A stretch of DNA of 7,502 bases from Thermoplasmata archaeon (GTDB taxonomy: Archaea; Thermoplasmatota; Thermoplasmata; Thermoplasmatales; Thermoplasmataceae), in assembly GCA_021802165.1 (NCBI GenBank), contig JAKAAU010000072.1, positions 1-7,502 of the forward strand. The letters are read 5' to 3'. Below, in pieces: positions 6,070 to 7,502 of the stretch. The position numbers and the translations under genes were made by a program. Within the stretch, counting starts at the first letter, position 1. Each line of letters starts with the position of its first letter. The notes under the pieces are model-generated. The model ran no database searches and was not told the origin of the DNA. It saw only the letters and a list, made by a program, of their open reading frames with translations.

Positions 6070-7320
6070 ATGGATTCAAATGTTATAAGCAAAAAAAGAA
6101 GGCTGTTTAATAAAGATACATTACTCATGTTTGGGCCTGCATGGCTTGTCATGATGGCGGACATGGATGCTTCATCTTATATTGGAGCGGCACAAACGGG
6201 AGCCACGCTTGGATATGGCTTGATATGGCTTATGCTGGTTCTCATCATACCGCTTTACATAGTGCAGGAAATTGCAGGTAGAATCAGCATTGCAACAAGA
6301 GATGGCTTGGGAGATGTTGTAAGAAAAAACTATGGAAAGAAAATAGCATCACTGGTTGCATTGCCCATGGCGTTAACCGATATGGTTACCTATGGAATAG
6401 AATATCTAGGTATAGGAATAGGACTGGAAATAATGGGATTATCCCTTTATTATACTATTCCAGTAATATATATTATTCACATACTGATTGTTACAAGAAA
6501 ACGGTACAGCCAGGCAGAAAAACCATTGCTTGCAATATCTCTTGTATTAATTATTGCCCTATTGGCATCATTATTCTACCGTGGAATTATGCCAGTGTCA
6601 TCTTCACTGGCAAATCCTCTGCTTATTAAACCTACTGCAGGTTATTTCTTTTTACTCGCTGCCAACGTAGGTGCTGTAATAATGCCATTCATGATATTCT
6701 TCCAGGCATCGGCAACTGGATTAAAGTTAACTGATATGAGCAGTGCAGGAATCAGCATAAAGAGATATAGATCATTAAGGATAATGCGCAGGGAAACTCT
6801 TATAGGTGCAATTGTAACGGAGTTATTAATGGTAATAGCCGAGATGGCTTTTGCAGGGATACCCCATGCAGCCCATGCATCATTCTTTGCAACTCCACAG
6901 GAACTTGGGAAAGTTTTAGTTCCCATCGCAGGTGCACTTTCACCATTTATATTCGGGATAGGCATTATTGCAGCAGGATTTATTGCACTGATTACAATAT
7001 CACTGGGAAGCGCGTGGGGAATTGCAGAATCTCTGAACATTTCCAAAAAATCATACTGGCTTGTGTATGTACTTGAAAGCCTGCCAGCTGTTATAGCAGT
7101 TATTATTATAAATCCTTCAAGCATGATTGCTCTGGTTCTTTATCTATTGATATTCTTTGTATTTACACTCATAGCACCTATGATAATGCTGTGGGTTATA
7201 GGAAGAAACAAAAAAATTATGGGAGATCTTGTTTTATCAAAGAAGAATGAAGTAGTATACCTTGCTATGTTTATTCTTATTGTGGCAACAGCCGTTATTG
7301 CGGTAGCAACCTCTTTATAA
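6070..7320 (+). CDS. NRAMP-family divalent metal transporter, divergent metal site
   Basis: This integral membrane protein of about 416 residues belongs to the NRAMP/SLC11 family, which imports Mn2+, Fe2+ or related ions with protons. About 11 hydrophobic helices are visible. Helix 1 has the family start GPAWLV (22-27 from ATG 6070) and Asp33 where the DPGN motif should be, but reads DASS. After it come the typical GAAQTGATLGYGLIW and QEIAGRISIATRDGLGDVVR. Helix 6 has GAVIMPF (201-207) where the family has MPH. The metal-binding Asp and Met are kept, while the Asn of DPGN and the His of MPH are gone. This points to a separate archaeal branch with perhaps different ion choice. ATG 6070 is preferred over the in-frame TTG at 6061, which would add three residues; neither has a clear ribosome site. 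The gene lies 24 bases after the small frame and downstream of a DtxR-type operator, which fits metal-repressed import. Confidence 0.88.
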   Translation: MDSNVISKKRRLFNKDTLLMFGPAWLVMMADMDASSYIGAAQTGATLGYGLIWLMLVLIIPLYIVQEIAGRISIATRDGLGDVVRKNYGKKIASLVALPMALTDMVTYGIEYLGIGIGLEIMGLSLYYTIPVIYIIHILIVTRKRYSQAEKPLLAISLVLIIALLASLFYRGIMPVSSSLANPLLIKPTAGYFFLLAANVGAVIMPFMIFFQASATGLKLTDMSSAGISIKRYRSLRIMRRETLIGAIVTELLMVIAEMAFAGIPHAAHASFFATPQELGKVLVPIAGALSPFIFGIGIIAAGFIALITISLGSAWGIAESLNISKKSYWLVYVLESLPAVIAVIIINPSSMIALVLYLLIFFVFTLIAPMIMLWVIGRNKKIMGDLVLSKKNEVVYLAMFILIVATAVIAVATSL

Positions 7321-7337
7321 TATCTGTTAATGATTGC

Positions 7338-7345
7338 TTATTTTT
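7338..7345 (+). terminator. Weak oligo-T terminator after the NRAMP gene
   Basis: TTATTTTT begins 18 bases after the NRAMP stop codon and a further T-run follows at 7358-7361. No hairpin is seen. It lies in the 52-base gap between convergent genes, the expected place for an archaeal terminator. Confidence 0.3.
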
Positions 7346-7372
7346 AACCAATCTGAATTTTAACAATAAGTA

Positions 7373-7501
7373 TTATAGAAATCTTATTTTTATTATCCCC
7401 TGAAAATTTTCAAAGTCTTTATCCTTAGTTAGAATTTTCTGATTATTTGCTTTAGCAATTGCTACTATTATAATATCTAATTCATTAACTAATAAGATCG
7501 G
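7373..7501 (-). CDS. PIN-domain ribonuclease, VapC toxin-like, C-terminal end (5' partial)
   Basis: The last 42 codons of a minus-strand gene run from the right edge to TAA at 7373-7375. The peptide contains NELDIIIVAIAKANN followed by KILTKDKDFENF, the standard C-terminal half of a PIN domain: a conserved Asp in a helix of the form D-x-x-I-x-A-x-A, then the strand ILT-x-D-x-DF carrying the last acidic residues. PIN domains of this size are usually VapC toxins, Mg2+-dependent ribonucleases that cut tRNA or rRNA and are held by a VapB antitoxin. The antitoxin gene would lie outside the window, so toxin-antitoxin status is inferred. The gene converges with the NRAMP gene. Confidence 0.75.
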   Translation of the reverse strand, partial: PILLVNELDIIIVAIAKANNQKILTKDKDFENFQGIIKIRFL

Positions 7502-7502
7502 A

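Noticed and set aside
6642..7124. Minus-strand open frame of 160 codons inside the NRAMP gene
   Set aside because: It mirrors a clear membrane-transporter frame on the plus strand and has no recognisable protein features; similar shadows inside the MFS and tgtA genes were also left out.

Overview
The window looks like a piece of chromosome from a thermoacidophilic archaeon of the Thermoplasmatales (Ferroplasma, Acidiplasma or Picrophilus type). The clues are an archaeosine-type tRNA-guanine transglycosylase, AT-rich DNA with many ATA isoleucine and AGA/AGG arginine codons, TATA-like boxes about 20-35 bases before several start codons with no Shine-Dalgarno sequence (leaderless starts), and an archaeal AGGTG ribosome site before the one clearly operon-internal gene. 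The genus is inferred and was not tested by a search.

Left part (1-3223): the C-terminal two thirds of a major facilitator transporter of the phosphate/sugar porter type enters from the left edge. It converges on two minus-strand genes of unknown function (948-2502). These form a tight pair in which the ribosome site of the second overlaps the stop codon of the first. Next on the minus strand is a HAD-superfamily phosphatase of the magnesium-dependent phosphatase-1 type, with its own TATA-like box.

Middle (3224-5737): a GNAT acetyltransferase gene on the plus strand meets tgtA on the minus strand stop codon to stop codon, with no base between them. TgtA inserts preQ0 into tRNA, the first step of archaeosine formation. 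It keeps both catalytic aspartates and the PUA domain but has lost the cysteines that bind zinc in the classical enzyme.

Right part (5738-7502): between tgtA and an NRAMP-family metal transporter lies a 332-base stretch with the most interesting regulatory layout here. A TATA-like box is overlapped by a near-perfect DtxR/IdeR/MntR-type operator (TTAGGTACACCTAA), with a second palindrome just upstream. An overlooked 57-codon open frame starts exactly where a leaderless transcript from that promoter would begin. The NRAMP gene follows 24 bases after it. The likely logic is metal-sensing repression of a small protein plus a metal importer. The NRAMP protein carries DASS and MPF in place of the family's DPGN and MPH metal-site motifs. 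At the right edge, on the minus strand, is the last 42 codons of a PIN-domain (VapC-like) ribonuclease.

I saw no tRNA, rRNA, CRISPR array, insertion sequence or long repeat. The best candidates for something new are the metal-regulated small-ORF/NRAMP unit, the divergent NRAMP metal site, the TgtA without zinc cysteines and the unknown gene pair.
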